Assembly: GCA_014384025.1 (NCBI GenBank)
Contig: JACNGQ010000144.1
Location: forward strand, 1-49,070
DNA: 49,070 nucleotides
Direction of reading: 5' to 3'
DNA from: Planctomycetota bacterium
GTDB lineage: Bacteria; Planctomycetota; Phycisphaerae; Sedimentisphaerales; Anaerobacaceae
Made by a program: the position numbers and the translations under genes. Positions 7,752-16,819 of this stretch are shown piece after piece. Every line of letters begins with the position of its first letter. The stretch's first letter is position 1. Below the pieces are notes generated by a model, which was not told the DNA's origin, made no database searches, and worked only from the letters and a program-made list of their open reading frames with translations.

Positions 7752-10037
7752 ATGTACAGAAAATCACATTATCTGGTTTGTTTAACTCTCGTGATAGTTT
7801 TGGCAGGAGCAGTTCAGGCAGTTGTCCTGGCTCCCGATGATAGTAGCGTCAATGATAATCTTTGTCTTTGGCTGAGAAGTCCGGATGTCAATTTCGATCC
7901 TGCCACCGGTATATGGACCGATGTCAGCGACAAAGGCAACAATGCCGAAACAATTGGTGAGGCAGCTGCTTTTAGCGTCACCTATGTTCTACCAACACTC
8001 TCGTTCGGCAATAATACGAGTGTGTTTGAACATACATTCAGCACCGTCAAGTTTGAGCGCGATGCAGATGAGTTGTTGCGGGCCGCCAACGTTAATGGCG
8101 GTGAAGGACTGAGCGAGCTTACCATTTTTGCCGTGTATAAGGTTTCTAACATAGAACAGACTAACAGCGGCATGACTCGTCCGGTAGGTATTGGTTCACT
8201 ACCCGGTGAAGGAGCCAATTTGGGTGACTATTTTAACCTCGCGATTGACGTGACCATCCGTAAGGATAATGGGTTCGTCGATGGTGCAACTGCGGAGCAT
8301 CCGGAGGATCTGTTCTTCATTCGGGTCTCGAGGATGAATGCCAATGGTATTGATCAATGGTTTAATACCGATGGGGCAATTGAGCAGGTGCATTCCGGCG
8401 GCGGACCTGTCTATACCACTTCCACAGATAATTTCTACCTTGGCGACCTGCGCGCCGGTAATTCACCAACCAGTGGCAGTGGCATAGCGAAAACGGACAT
8501 CGAGATTGCCGAGACAATTGTGTACAACATATCGCTAAGCGAAGCTGAAATCATAGGTATTAACGAATGGCTGCAGGCCAATGTTCGCCTCGAACGAAAG
8601 ACAGCCTTTGCCCCGGAGCCTGAAGATGGAGCTTTGATTAACCAGACATGGAGCCTCTTAAGCTGGGAACCCGGCGCTACTGCAGCTTCACACGATGTGT
8701 ATGTCGGTGATAATTTTGACGATGTGGACAGCGGCGTCGAAGGCACATTCCAGGGCAACCAGGCCACAACGCTTGTTACTGTTGGCTTTCCAGGATTTGC
8801 TTTTCCCGATGGCCTTCTTCCGGGTACAACTTATTATTGGCGGATTGATGAGGTTGAAGCCGACGGTACTACCATACACAAAGGCCGGATTTGGAGCTTT
8901 GCAATTCCTCCCAGGACAGCATACTTTCCTGACCCGGCTGATGACGCCGAGTCTGTAGATACGGATGCCACTCTTAGCTGGACAGCAGGTTTCGAAGCGA
9001 AATTGCATACCGTATATTTCGGGGACAACTTTGACGATGTAAACAACGCTGCCGGAGCACTCCCCCAGGGAGATGCAACCTATAGTCCCGGCCCGCTTCA
9101 ATTGGCCAAAACCTACTACTGGCGGGTCGATGAGTTCGATGCCCTCAATACATATAAAGGCCCGGTCTGGTCCTTTACAACTGAAGGCGGCGTCGCCAAT
9201 CCCGACCCTGCTAACGGCGCCATGGACGTAAAGCATGCACCTGTTTTGACCTGGGGGCCTAATGTCTTCGCAGCTTCACATGAGGTCTATTTCGGCTCTG
9301 ACGCAGATGCTGTGAAAAACGCCGATACGAGCTCGCCTGAGTACAAAGGTACAAAGAACCTCGGCTCTGAAACCTATGAATCCGGACAGCTCCAGTGGAA
9401 TACTGCCTACTACTGGCGTATCGATGAGGTCAATAACGCCAACGCCGATAGTCCCTGGAAAGGAAATGTCTGGAACTTTACGACAGCCAACTTCCTTGTT
9501 GTTGACGATTTTGAATCTTACAATGATCTTAATGAGGATGAACTCGGGAGCAACAGGATATATCTGGCATGGATAGATGGATTCGACAACCCGGCCATAA
9601 ACGGCTCTATCGTTGGTCATGCCAATGCTCCATTTGCTGAGCAATCCATCGTTCATGGTGGTTTGCAATCGATGCCGCTTGCCTATGACAACGCTGTCGG
9701 AAAATCCGAAGCAACTGTAACGTTGACTAACACGCGCTACTGGACAGTGAACAGTGTCAAAACACTGACAATATGGTTCCGAGGTAGTACAGGTAACGCT
9801 GCTGAGAATTTATATGTTGCTCTCAATGACAGTGCTTTGGTCAATCATGACAATCCTGATGCGGCGATGAGAACTTCCTGGACTCGATGGAATATCGATC
9901 TCCAGGCATTTGCCGACCAGGGCGTGAACCTCGCCAATGTAACTTCGATTACCCTTGGCCTTGGCAATAGGAGTAATCCGGTTGCCGGCGGCTCAGGCAT
10001 GATGTACTTCGACGATATTCGTCTCTATGCACCGTAG
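7752..10037 (+). CDS. secreted LamG-like protein, three Fn3-like repeats
   Basis: A 761-residue paralogue of the preceding gene. The ATG follows AGGGGATG at a suitable distance. A signal peptide (about 1-23) leads into a LamG/concanavalin-like domain (about 25-275; LCLWLRSPDVNFD, LTIFAVYKV, NFYLGDLRAG). Fn3-like modules begin near 282, 391 and 482. The C-terminal domain (579-761; FLVVDDFESYND) is nearly the same as its neighbour's, ending GSGMMYFDDIRLYAP against GSGIMYFDDIRLYAQ. The three modules and tail were evidently duplicated while the N-terminal domain was exchanged. Even the bases after the stops are similar (both contain GTAAGTCGTAA). Probable function: exported binding protein for polysaccharide or surface structure; no catalytic residues seen. 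Confidence 0.8.
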   Translation: MYRKSHYLVCLTLVIVLAGAVQAVVLAPDDSSVNDNLCLWLRSPDVNFDPATGIWTDVSDKGNNAETIGEAAAFSVTYVLPTLSFGNNTSVFEHTFSTVKFERDADELLRAANVNGGEGLSELTIFAVYKVSNIEQTNSGMTRPVGIGSLPGEGANLGDYFNLAIDVTIRKDNGFVDGATAEHPEDLFFIRVSRMNANGIDQWFNTDGAIEQVHSGGGPVYTTSTDNFYLGDLRAGNSPTSGSGIAKTDIEIAETIVYNISLSEAEIIGINEWLQANVRLERKTAFAPEPEDGALINQTWSLLSWEPGATAASHDVYVGDNFDDVDSGVEGTFQGNQATTLVTVGFPGFAFPDGLLPGTTYYWRIDEVEADGTTIHKGRIWSFAIPPRTAYFPDPADDAESVDTDATLSWTAGFEAKLHTVYFGDNFDDVNNAAGALPQGDATYSPGPLQLAKTYYWRVDEFDALNTYKGPVWSFTTEGGVANPDPANGAMDVKHAPVLTWGPNVFAASHEVYFGSDADAVKNADTSSPEYKGTKNLGSETYESGQLQWNTAYYWRIDEVNNANADSPWKGNVWNFTTANFLVVDDFESYNDLNEDELGSNRIYLAWIDGFDNPAINGSIVGHANAPFAEQSIVHGGLQSMPLAYDNAVGKSEATVTLTNTRYWTVNSVKTLTIWFRGSTGNAAENLYVALNDSALVNHDNPDAAMRTSWTRWNIDLQAFADQGVNLANVTSITLGLGNRSNPVAGGSGMMYFDDIRLYAP

Positions 10038-10164
10038 CCTGTAAGTCGTAAGTAAAATCGAGCAGTTAACGTAATCAATTTATAAATTCGGGGCCTATAT
10101 CGAATCATTCAGTATCCCCTATAATAAGACTCTAAACAAATTACAAAATATGAGAAATATTTTC

Positions 10165-10192
10165 TTGACAAAAGCAGAATAAGCCCTATAAT
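10165..10192 (+). promoter_or_regulatory. consensus sigma-70 promoter
   Basis: TTGACA (10165-10170) and TATAAT (10187-10192), both perfect, are separated by 16 bases. Transcription would start near 10199, about 50 bases before the ATG at 10249, so the PEP-CTERM-like gene has its own strong housekeeping promoter. Confidence 0.8.
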
Positions 10193-10248
10193 TAATCATA
10201 TTGTTACGATCATATCAGGAAAAATGCTAACAAGGGAAGGTGCAGGTG

Positions 10249-10908
10249 ATGAAAAAGATATTGTTTTTAGGCATTTTGCTCGTCTTTGTGATTTCAAGTC
10301 AATCATTTGGAGCTGTTACCTATTCAGGACCACTGAACATAACAGTCGATCTTTCAAATTCTGCCTCATTCGATTTTGACGGCGCTGGGACTATGTGGTA
10401 CCCATTTAAAATCTCAATAAAAGACATGATATCGGGTTCGCAAACCTACAGAACCTTGTATTATGATAGCATTGGAAACACTCTCGTTTTTCGAAACTCA
10501 CCCAGTACTTACATTCCAGATATTGGCAACGATGCATTGAATTTCGGATTCGCAGATCCAGTCCCACCTCCTACGCCCTGGTCTGCCAGTTCTGAGGAAT
10601 ATTTAACGGCTGTTAATCTTTCTACATCAGTCGTTTCCGGCAATTTTAATCCAGCCACACCGAGTGGATATATCGGATTGGTTGGATATTATGCTGGACC
10701 ATTTAACCCAGTTTATGCCTGGCTGCATATCTCCAGTATTACGGATTTCGGATTGCCCAGTATGCAAGCCACAATCGATGGATGGGCATATAACGACCAA
10801 AACAACGTACCAATCGCCGCCGGTGTTATACCAGCACCTGGTGCTTTTATTCTCGCAGGTTTGGGCACAGGACTAGTCGCCTTCCTGCGGAAACGAAGAA
10901 CAATATAG
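10249..10908 (+). CDS. PEP-CTERM-like sorting-signal protein
   Basis: A 219-residue exported protein. The ATG at 10249 is preferred over an in-frame GTG at 10240 because GGGAAGG (10234-10240) is correctly spaced for it. A signal peptide (1-20, ending SFG) precedes a beta-rich domain. The last 27 residues are the three-part sorting tail: a VIPAPGA motif, a hydrophobic helix (FILAGLGTGLVAFL) and a basic end (RKRRTI). Such tails are normally cleaved or processed by an exosortase, which places the protein at the outer surface, often with exopolysaccharide. The motif is PAPGA rather than the classic PEP, a form I associate with Phycisphaerae. No exosortase lies in the window. The function of the main domain is unknown. 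Confidence 0.8.
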   Translation: MKKILFLGILLVFVISSQSFGAVTYSGPLNITVDLSNSASFDFDGAGTMWYPFKISIKDMISGSQTYRTLYYDSIGNTLVFRNSPSTYIPDIGNDALNFGFADPVPPPTPWSASSEEYLTAVNLSTSVVSGNFNPATPSGYIGLVGYYAGPFNPVYAWLHISSITDFGLPSMQATIDGWAYNDQNNVPIAAGVIPAPGAFILAGLGTGLVAFLRKRRTI

Positions 10909-10960
10909 ATTGGTAGTGATTAATTTAGCTTGTAGTGTGTGCATCTCACACCATTTATTT

Positions 10961-10986
10961 TGTCATTCTTGTGAAAGCAGGAATCC
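10961..10986. repeat. short palindromic repeat (GTCATTC...GAATCC type)
   Basis: TGTCATTCTTGTGAAAGCAG followed by GAATCC resembles the widely dispersed imperfect palindrome GTCATTC-CCGCGAAAGCGGG-AATCC found between genes in many bacteria. It sits between convergent genes. Only one copy is seen here. Confidence 0.4.
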
Positions 10987-11114
10987 ATAAATAATCAATT
11001 GAAAAGGTCTGACCGCTCATCGTTTCCATGACCCTCTGATAATCAAAACCGCCAAACTCATCACAACCAAAAGCCCTCAAAATTCATAGTTTGACTAACT
11101 TAAGTCATCCACTA

Positions 11115-11582
11115 TTAATCCTCTTCCACCCGCCAATATTTCTTTTCAGGCTCCCAGCTCTTGGATATTTCACCGGTTGGCCTCACAACAACCGCTTTAC
11201 ATTCTGCAGTAATTGTCCCATCAGGTAATAGTAATTTCCCTGCGACTTTCATACCTTTATTTCCTTTATGCTCCAGCCAGCCAACTGCCTTTAACGGCGT
11301 ATTGGTTGGTGTCGGTTTTCTGTAGGTCATATTCAGTCTTAAGGTAACAAATAGATTGTCGAAATTGCCGTCCAGCATGACGGCTCTGCCCGAAGTCTCA
11401 TCTAAAATCGCCGCTACAATCCCGCCATGTGCAATGCCCGGATATCCGTTAAAATGTTCTGGAATAGTGACAGTTGCTTCAATCTGGTTTGCTTCAGGAT
11501 TGTTATACCATACCATTTTCAGCCCAAGACTATTGTCACGGCCGCACACAAAACATGTTCTCGACGTTGGTTGTTTTATCAT
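11115..11582 (-). CDS. PaaI-type hotdog thioesterase
   Basis: A 155-residue hotdog-fold protein. HGGIVAAILDETSGRAVM (about residues 52-69) is the signature helix of the PaaI/4HBT acyl-CoA thioesterases, with the HGG loop and the catalytic acidic residue on the following helix. NMTYRKPTPTNTPLKAVGWL is the usual central strand pair. An N-terminal CFVCGRDNSLGL segment is typical of the subfamily with a 'C-x-x-C-G' entry. It would hydrolyse an acyl-CoA thioester in the cytosol; the substrate is not predictable. GAGG lies five bases before the ATG. It is divergent from the esterase gene and has no operon partner. Confidence 0.85.
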   Translation of the reverse strand: MIKQPTSRTCFVCGRDNSLGLKMVWYNNPEANQIEATVTIPEHFNGYPGIAHGGIVAAILDETSGRAVMLDGNFDNLFVTLRLNMTYRKPTPTNTPLKAVGWLEHKGNKGMKVAGKLLLPDGTITAECKAVVVRPTGEISKSWEPEKKYWRVEED

Positions 11583-11741
11583 CGAATCCTCAATTTCTCA
11601 GTTTCTATTTTTATATTATTTTCACTAAGTGTATAATCGATAATATATTTCTGCCAGACTCTTTATTTCTACGATAGAGAATATTTTTAACGTTAGTCGC
11701 GGCAGTCACGACCCTGTTAACCAAAAAGAGGTCCTCAAATT

Positions 11742-13739
11742 ATGAAGAACATACGCGTTTTCTTTTCCATCCTCACAATTTCCTGGGCAGGCATTTCTAT
11801 ATGCAATTACTCCACCGCCAGTCAAGTCAATGATACAAATATCTCTGATTTCGCCCATCGGCTTGATGATGGCGGTATTACAAGTGAGAAATCCATTTGG
11901 AATGGTTATGAACGTCACGACTTCATCTATGATACTCGCCGCTGCATTGTCGTAATCCCCAAAAATCCAGCCGGCCACCTTCCCTGGATATGGAGGGCGC
12001 GTTTCTTCGACCATGAACCTCAGACAGACCTTAAGCTCCTGGAAAAAGGATTTCATCTTGTTTACATGGATGTCGTAGACCTTTTTGGCTCTCCGTCGGC
12101 TGTTAATCACTGGAATACCTTTTACAATTATCTGACCAGGCACCATCATTTCAACCCACGTCCTGCTCTGGAAGGAATGAGCCGAGGCGGCCTGATCATT
12201 TACAACTGGGCCTGTGCCAATCCTGATAAAGTGGCCTGCATCTATGGCGACAATCCCGTTTGTGACTTCAAAAGCTGGCCGGCCGGCCGAGGTAAGGGAA
12301 AATACCATCAACCATCATGGGAAGCTTGTCTGAAAGCTTATGGTTTTACCGAAGTTCAGGCCTTGAAGTATAAGCACAATCCAATTGATAACCTTGAGCC
12401 ATTAGCCCGTTCGGTAGTGCCTATTCTGCATGTATGTGGCACTTCTGATACTGTCGTTCCGATGCCGGAAAACTCAGACATAATTGAAAAGCGCTATAAG
12501 AAGCTCGGCGGTAAAATAACCGTCATTCGCAAGCCCGGCCTTGGCCATCATCCTCACAGCCTGAAGGACCCGGCTCCCATTGTTGATTTCACCCTCTCTT
12601 ATACCACCCCTGATTATGACAAGTTCCGCCATAATTTGCGACATGGCCTGACAAACTCCCACATCAAATTCACTCGTCAGAAGAAAGGCCGCGTAGCCTT
12701 CCTGGGCGGCTCTATTACCTACAACTCAGGTTGGCGTAACATGCTCTGTCACTACCTGCAGCAACGTTTCCCCCAGACACAGTTTGAATTCATCGCTGTC
12801 GGCATACCCTCAACAGGTTCGACACCCGGAGCTTTTCGTCTGACAAACGACATCTTCAAAAATGGCCCGGTCGATTTGCTTTTTGAGGAAGCAGCCGTCA
12901 ATGATGCGACAAATGGCCGCTCAGATATTGATCATATCCGTGGCATGGAAGGGATTGTACGCCAGGCTCGAATGCTCAATCCCGACATTGACATCGTTTT
13001 GATGCACTTTGTCGATCCCGAGAAAATGAAAGTTTACAACAATGGTGGCACCCCGGCTGTAATTCGCAATCATGAAAAAGTGGCCGAATATTATCAACTG
13101 CCGTCATTGAACTTGGCCCTCGAAGTGACTGAGCGTATCAACGCGAAACAGTTTGATTGGTCGAATGATTTCCGCAATCTGCATCCTTCGCCTTTTGGTC
13201 AGAATGTTTATTTCCGCTCAATCAAACATTTGCTGGATTTCGCATGGTCTCAACCGCTGCCTGAAAACTCTCGACAAACACCAAATCCCATGCCCGCCGA
13301 ACCCTTTGACAAGTTCAGTTACTATCGTGGCCGATATGTGGATATCGATAAAGCAGAACTAATCGAAGGTTTCACCTATGATCCTCTCTGGAATCCTGAG
13401 GATAATATTGGGACTCGTTCAGGTTTTGTCAATGTGCCCGTGCTTAAAGCAAGTCAGCCCGGCGCCGTACTCAAGCTAAAATTCACTGGTACCGCTGTCG
13501 GTATTTTTGTCACTGCCGGCCAGGATGTGGGCATTATTGAATTCAGTATCGACGGCTCCGCTTTTCGTCAAATCGACCAATTTACTCAATGGAGTTCAAA
13601 TCTCCACCTGCCCTGGGCCTATATTCTTGACGCCGAATTGAATCCCGGCATTCACGAGCTTACCCTAAAAACAACCGACCAAAAAAACCAAAAAAGCACC
13701 GGCCACGCCTGCCGTATCGTCCACTTTCTGCTTAATTGA
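11742..13739 (+). CDS. secreted alpha/beta hydrolase fused to SGNH hydrolase
   Basis: A 665-residue exported protein with two esterase folds. Signal peptide about 1-27. Residues 40-290 are an alpha/beta hydrolase with nucleophile elbow GMSRGG (Ser147), acid in CGTSDTVVP (about Asp236) and histidine in GLGHHPHS (about 268). Residues 318-500 are an SGNH/GDSL hydrolase: FLGGSIT (Ser324, block I), AVNDAT (block III), and LHPSPFG (His481; the usual block V Asp-x-x-His reads Asn-x-x-His). Residues 530-665 form a beta-sandwich that may bind carbohydrate. SGNH and alpha/beta pairs of this kind act as carbohydrate acetyl- or feruloyl-esterases, so removal of ester groups from plant or algal polysaccharide is a fair inference. 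A single long protein, apparently intact. Confidence 0.82.
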   Translation: MKNIRVFFSILTISWAGISICNYSTASQVNDTNISDFAHRLDDGGITSEKSIWNGYERHDFIYDTRRCIVVIPKNPAGHLPWIWRARFFDHEPQTDLKLLEKGFHLVYMDVVDLFGSPSAVNHWNTFYNYLTRHHHFNPRPALEGMSRGGLIIYNWACANPDKVACIYGDNPVCDFKSWPAGRGKGKYHQPSWEACLKAYGFTEVQALKYKHNPIDNLEPLARSVVPILHVCGTSDTVVPMPENSDIIEKRYKKLGGKITVIRKPGLGHHPHSLKDPAPIVDFTLSYTTPDYDKFRHNLRHGLTNSHIKFTRQKKGRVAFLGGSITYNSGWRNMLCHYLQQRFPQTQFEFIAVGIPSTGSTPGAFRLTNDIFKNGPVDLLFEEAAVNDATNGRSDIDHIRGMEGIVRQARMLNPDIDIVLMHFVDPEKMKVYNNGGTPAVIRNHEKVAEYYQLPSLNLALEVTERINAKQFDWSNDFRNLHPSPFGQNVYFRSIKHLLDFAWSQPLPENSRQTPNPMPAEPFDKFSYYRGRYVDIDKAELIEGFTYDPLWNPEDNIGTRSGFVNVPVLKASQPGAVLKLKFTGTAVGIFVTAGQDVGIIEFSIDGSAFRQIDQFTQWSSNLHLPWAYILDAELNPGIHELTLKTTDQKNQKSTGHACRIVHFLLN

Positions 13740-13842
13740 GTTTCTGGAAGGAACATCAACTTTCAGACCCCGATTCATCGCACCATTGAATATTCCATTG
13801 CCTTTCAACTTGTTGCACACACAGCTTCTATGAATATTCCAA

Positions 13843-15243
13843 TCATTTTTCTACCTCCGATTCAGTCGGTAAAAAAGTTACCAGACTGTTGAATTTATCA
13901 TCGGCCATTTTTTTGAATACGCTATTTACCGGTGCATTCCAAGGTTTATTCCCCGGTTCTCTCAGCCACTTCTTACGAAGATGTTCTTGTATTCTACTCT
14001 TTATACCTGAAAGCCCCATTAACTGTGACTTTAGATTTTGCGGATTACACTTATGACTTAGGACGAGTGTTGGCATCTCACCAAAAAGATCGTATATCAG
14101 ACACCACATTCTGATTCGTATTTTATCGTATGGGCTGCCATCTTTTTTATTGGTGTTGAGGCAAGCATATAGATCATCTTTGCAGCTTTCGAGTGTTTTC
14201 GGTTTGACATAATACCATGTGCTTGTTAAACGCATTCTAAATTCATCTGATTCTTTTTCATCTCTTATTTTATCAATTCGTTTTTTCATATATTTGTCAG
14301 GTAGAAGTATAGCTAAGCCATGCCAGGCTTCTGCGCGGATTTCAGAATCTGAATTTGCAATTGTTAGAAACGTTTCTTCGAATATCTCGTTGTTTGTTTG
14401 TGCAGATGCTAAGAGAGCTGTTCTATGCATATTAACGGGAATATTTGAGTCGTTGATAGCTGCAAGAAGGAATTCAATCGAACCAACTGTATTTATCTTG
14501 CCAAGTGCTTCTATCGCGCTACTACGTATTGCCTGATCGCAATTATTATTGTTTATGGCTGCAATTAATTCTGGCACTTTATTGGGATCTCTTATTTTCC
14601 GAATTGCGTATGAAGCACGCTCTATCTTTTCCTTGTCGGCGTTTGGAGGAATATTTATAAGACTATCGATCGCTCCCAACCTGACTAATGCCTCCTCAAC
14701 CGGATAGCCGCCCATCTCTAACTTAAGGCTTTGGATACCCTGAAGGGACTTGAGTAAAGGAATCGCTGACTTATCACCGGATACTCCCAAGGCCGATATA
14801 GCAGCTATGGAGGCGTACACTTCACCTGCGGCCTGGTCAAAATCTACTTTTCCCTCTTCTATATTCTTGTCCAATTTACGAAGGTCTTTTGTTTTCAAGT
14901 ATTCGAATAACGCTTTTGTTGCTTCTGGGGTTCTTGCTCTATACAGCCCCATTGCGCCAACCTGTTGCACCTTCCCGTTTTTGTCCTTCAGAAACGAGAT
15001 GTAATCGGGCAGCAAATCGTCGGAAATATACTTTTCGTCACCCTTTCCGATAATCTGGAGAACTAAAGAAATCTGTCCCATATTTCCTTTTTTTGCATCC
15101 CAAACAGCCGCAAGAATATGATCTCTCGCTGATGTCGGCTTTTCACCGGAACTGACAATTGTGACAGGCAGCACAACCATCCCGAGCAAAAAACATATTG
15201 CCAAACGGAGTTTTCCAAATTTAACCTTAGCGTTCATGTTCAT
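13843..15243 (-). CDS. exported HEAT-repeat protein (paralogue 2)
   Basis: A 466-residue exported protein. Residues 1-33 form a signal peptide (RLAICFLLGMVVLPVTIVSSG). The rest is alpha-helical with HEAT/PBS-lyase-like repeats, for example SAIPLLKSLQGIQSLKLEMGGYP..EALVRLGA and SSAIEALGKINTVGSIEFLLAAI. It starts 14 bases after the stop of its upstream paralogue, with which it shares the SGDKSAIPLLKSLQGI and ASYAIRKIRDPNKVPELIA segments, so the pair is a tandem duplication and one transcription unit. HEAT proteins scaffold other proteins; the partner is unknown. The ribosome site is weak, as expected for a coupled second gene. Confidence 0.8.
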   Translation of the reverse strand: MNMNAKVKFGKLRLAICFLLGMVVLPVTIVSSGEKPTSARDHILAAVWDAKKGNMGQISLVLQIIGKGDEKYISDDLLPDYISFLKDKNGKVQQVGAMGLYRARTPEATKALFEYLKTKDLRKLDKNIEEGKVDFDQAAGEVYASIAAISALGVSGDKSAIPLLKSLQGIQSLKLEMGGYPVEEALVRLGAIDSLINIPPNADKEKIERASYAIRKIRDPNKVPELIAAINNNNCDQAIRSSAIEALGKINTVGSIEFLLAAINDSNIPVNMHRTALLASAQTNNEIFEETFLTIANSDSEIRAEAWHGLAILLPDKYMKKRIDKIRDEKESDEFRMRLTSTWYYVKPKTLESCKDDLYACLNTNKKDGSPYDKIRIRMWCLIYDLFGEMPTLVLSHKCNPQNLKSQLMGLSGIKSRIQEHLRKKWLREPGNKPWNAPVNSVFKKMADDKFNSLVTFLPTESEVEK

Positions 15244-15257
15244 ATTCTTTTTTATTG

Positions 15258-16610
15258 TTATTCTCCATTAGGGCTTTCATTATATACATTTACTATGCGT
15301 TGAATCTCTTCTTCAACCATTTTCTGAGTTTCCGCAAATCTTAGGCGATAATTCTTTCTCATTATCCTTGTATTTATAACATGCCGCATCGATCCGGTTA
15401 CTCCAGAATCTCTGGTAGTAAGAGTCACCGTTGCTTCTTCGTTAAAAAGCTCATTTATCATACGCCACACTTTTACACGGATTTCATCGATTGGACGACC
15501 ATCTTTATCGCTTGCGTTGAGGCATTTGTATATTTGCGTTCGCCGGCTTCTTAGAAGAGAGTAAGGTACATATCTAATGCCAACAATCCTTTTCCTAAAT
15601 TCCATATCTTCATTTGGATCCATGATCTTCTCAAACCATCGGTCAAGATATATCTCAGGCCTGCAAATGACAAAGCCAATAAAGGCATAAGGTCGAATGT
15701 CAGATTTTGAATCATTTGCGTAGATTAGCAGATGCTTTTCAATAGAACCATCTTTGGTCCTGCCCGCTGCCATCGCTGTCACACATCTTAAGGCTTTACT
15801 GTTATTGGGATCACGAATGATATCGATGTATAAATTTGCAATTCGTGGGGGATTAATCTCGGCAAGGGCATCAATAGCAGCGCCTCTAATATCATCAGCA
15901 ATTTTAGTATCTTTGCTCGTTGCAATTAATTCAGGGATTTTATTAGGATCCCTGATTTTACGAACGACGGTCGAAGCGTTCATAATCTTTTCCTCGTCGG
16001 CATCCGGAGGAATATTCATAAGGCTTTTATAAGCACCTAATTGAGCGAGGGCCATTTCAACTGGATTACTAATCATTTCTGTTCCAAGGTCTCGGATACC
16101 CTGAAGAGATTTGAGTAAAGGAATAGCCGACTTATCACCTGATTCCCCCAGGGCCATTACAGCCGCTACAGAGGCCTGCATTTCAAAAACGTACTGGATA
16201 TCATCTATTTGTTTCTTTTCTACCTTTTCATGGAGATTGCGAAGGTTCTTCCCTTTTAAATATGTATGTAATGCCTTTGTTCCTTCCGGACTCCTGATAG
16301 CGTACAAAGCCCTGGTACCGAGAAGCTGAACCTGTGCATCTTTATCCTTCAGGCACCAAACGAATTCGGGCAAAAGTTCCTTGGAAACAGAAACACTCTT
16401 GGCCCTTTCGATGGTAATATCGATGGATTCGATAATTCCGTCAAGTTCTTGTCTGTTTCCTTCCTTCGCATTCTCAATAACCTTAAGCATCCATTCTCTC
16501 GGTAATTTCGGCTTTACAGCGGACCTTACAACTGTGGTCGGCAGAACAACCAACCCAAGCAAAAGACATATAGCGAAACGCGATTTTCCAAATTTAATCT
16601 TAGTGCCCAT
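15258..16610 (-). CDS. exported HEAT-repeat protein (paralogue 1)
   Basis: A 450-residue exported protein, first gene of the tandem pair. The ATG at 16610 has AAGGGAGAG just upstream. A signal peptide (about 1-30; RFAICLLLGLVVLPTTVVRSA) precedes HEAT-like helical repeats (SGDKSAIPLLKSLQGIRDLG, GAAIDALAEINPPRIANLYIDII). It shares the same order of helices with the downstream gene but has diverged widely outside the repeats. No enzymatic motif was seen. Both are probably periplasmic scaffolds (inference). Confidence 0.8.
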   Translation of the reverse strand: MGTKIKFGKSRFAICLLLGLVVLPTTVVRSAVKPKLPREWMLKVIENAKEGNRQELDGIIESIDITIERAKSVSVSKELLPEFVWCLKDKDAQVQLLGTRALYAIRSPEGTKALHTYLKGKNLRNLHEKVEKKQIDDIQYVFEMQASVAAVMALGESGDKSAIPLLKSLQGIRDLGTEMISNPVEMALAQLGAYKSLMNIPPDADEEKIMNASTVVRKIRDPNKIPELIATSKDTKIADDIRGAAIDALAEINPPRIANLYIDIIRDPNNSKALRCVTAMAAGRTKDGSIEKHLLIYANDSKSDIRPYAFIGFVICRPEIYLDRWFEKIMDPNEDMEFRKRIVGIRYVPYSLLRSRRTQIYKCLNASDKDGRPIDEIRVKVWRMINELFNEEATVTLTTRDSGVTGSMRHVINTRIMRKNYRLRFAETQKMVEEEIQRIVNVYNESPNGE

Positions 16611-16718
16611 CTCTGCTCTCCCTTAAATAATTAAAGAAACTTAATCACCTGTTTTTCTCTCATAAGAAAAGATCCGCTTCTGCAGGTTTTATTATGACAT
16701 GAATTGCCCCCAAAGACA

Positions 16719-16746
16719 ATAAAAAAATCCCAGCAAAACTGGGATT
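16719..16746 (-). terminator. intrinsic terminator of the rny-ymdB operon
   Basis: Reading the minus strand, AATCCCAG (16746-16739), a five-base loop, CTGGGATT (16733-16726), then a run of T to about 16720. It lies about 75 bases after the ymdB stop codon and would end that operon before the HEAT genes. Confidence 0.85.
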
Positions 16747-16819
16747 CTATACTGCTTCGAATTTCATGCTTTGGTAATTAGGATTTGTTTCGGATTTCGA
16801 GTTTATACGAGATACGAAC

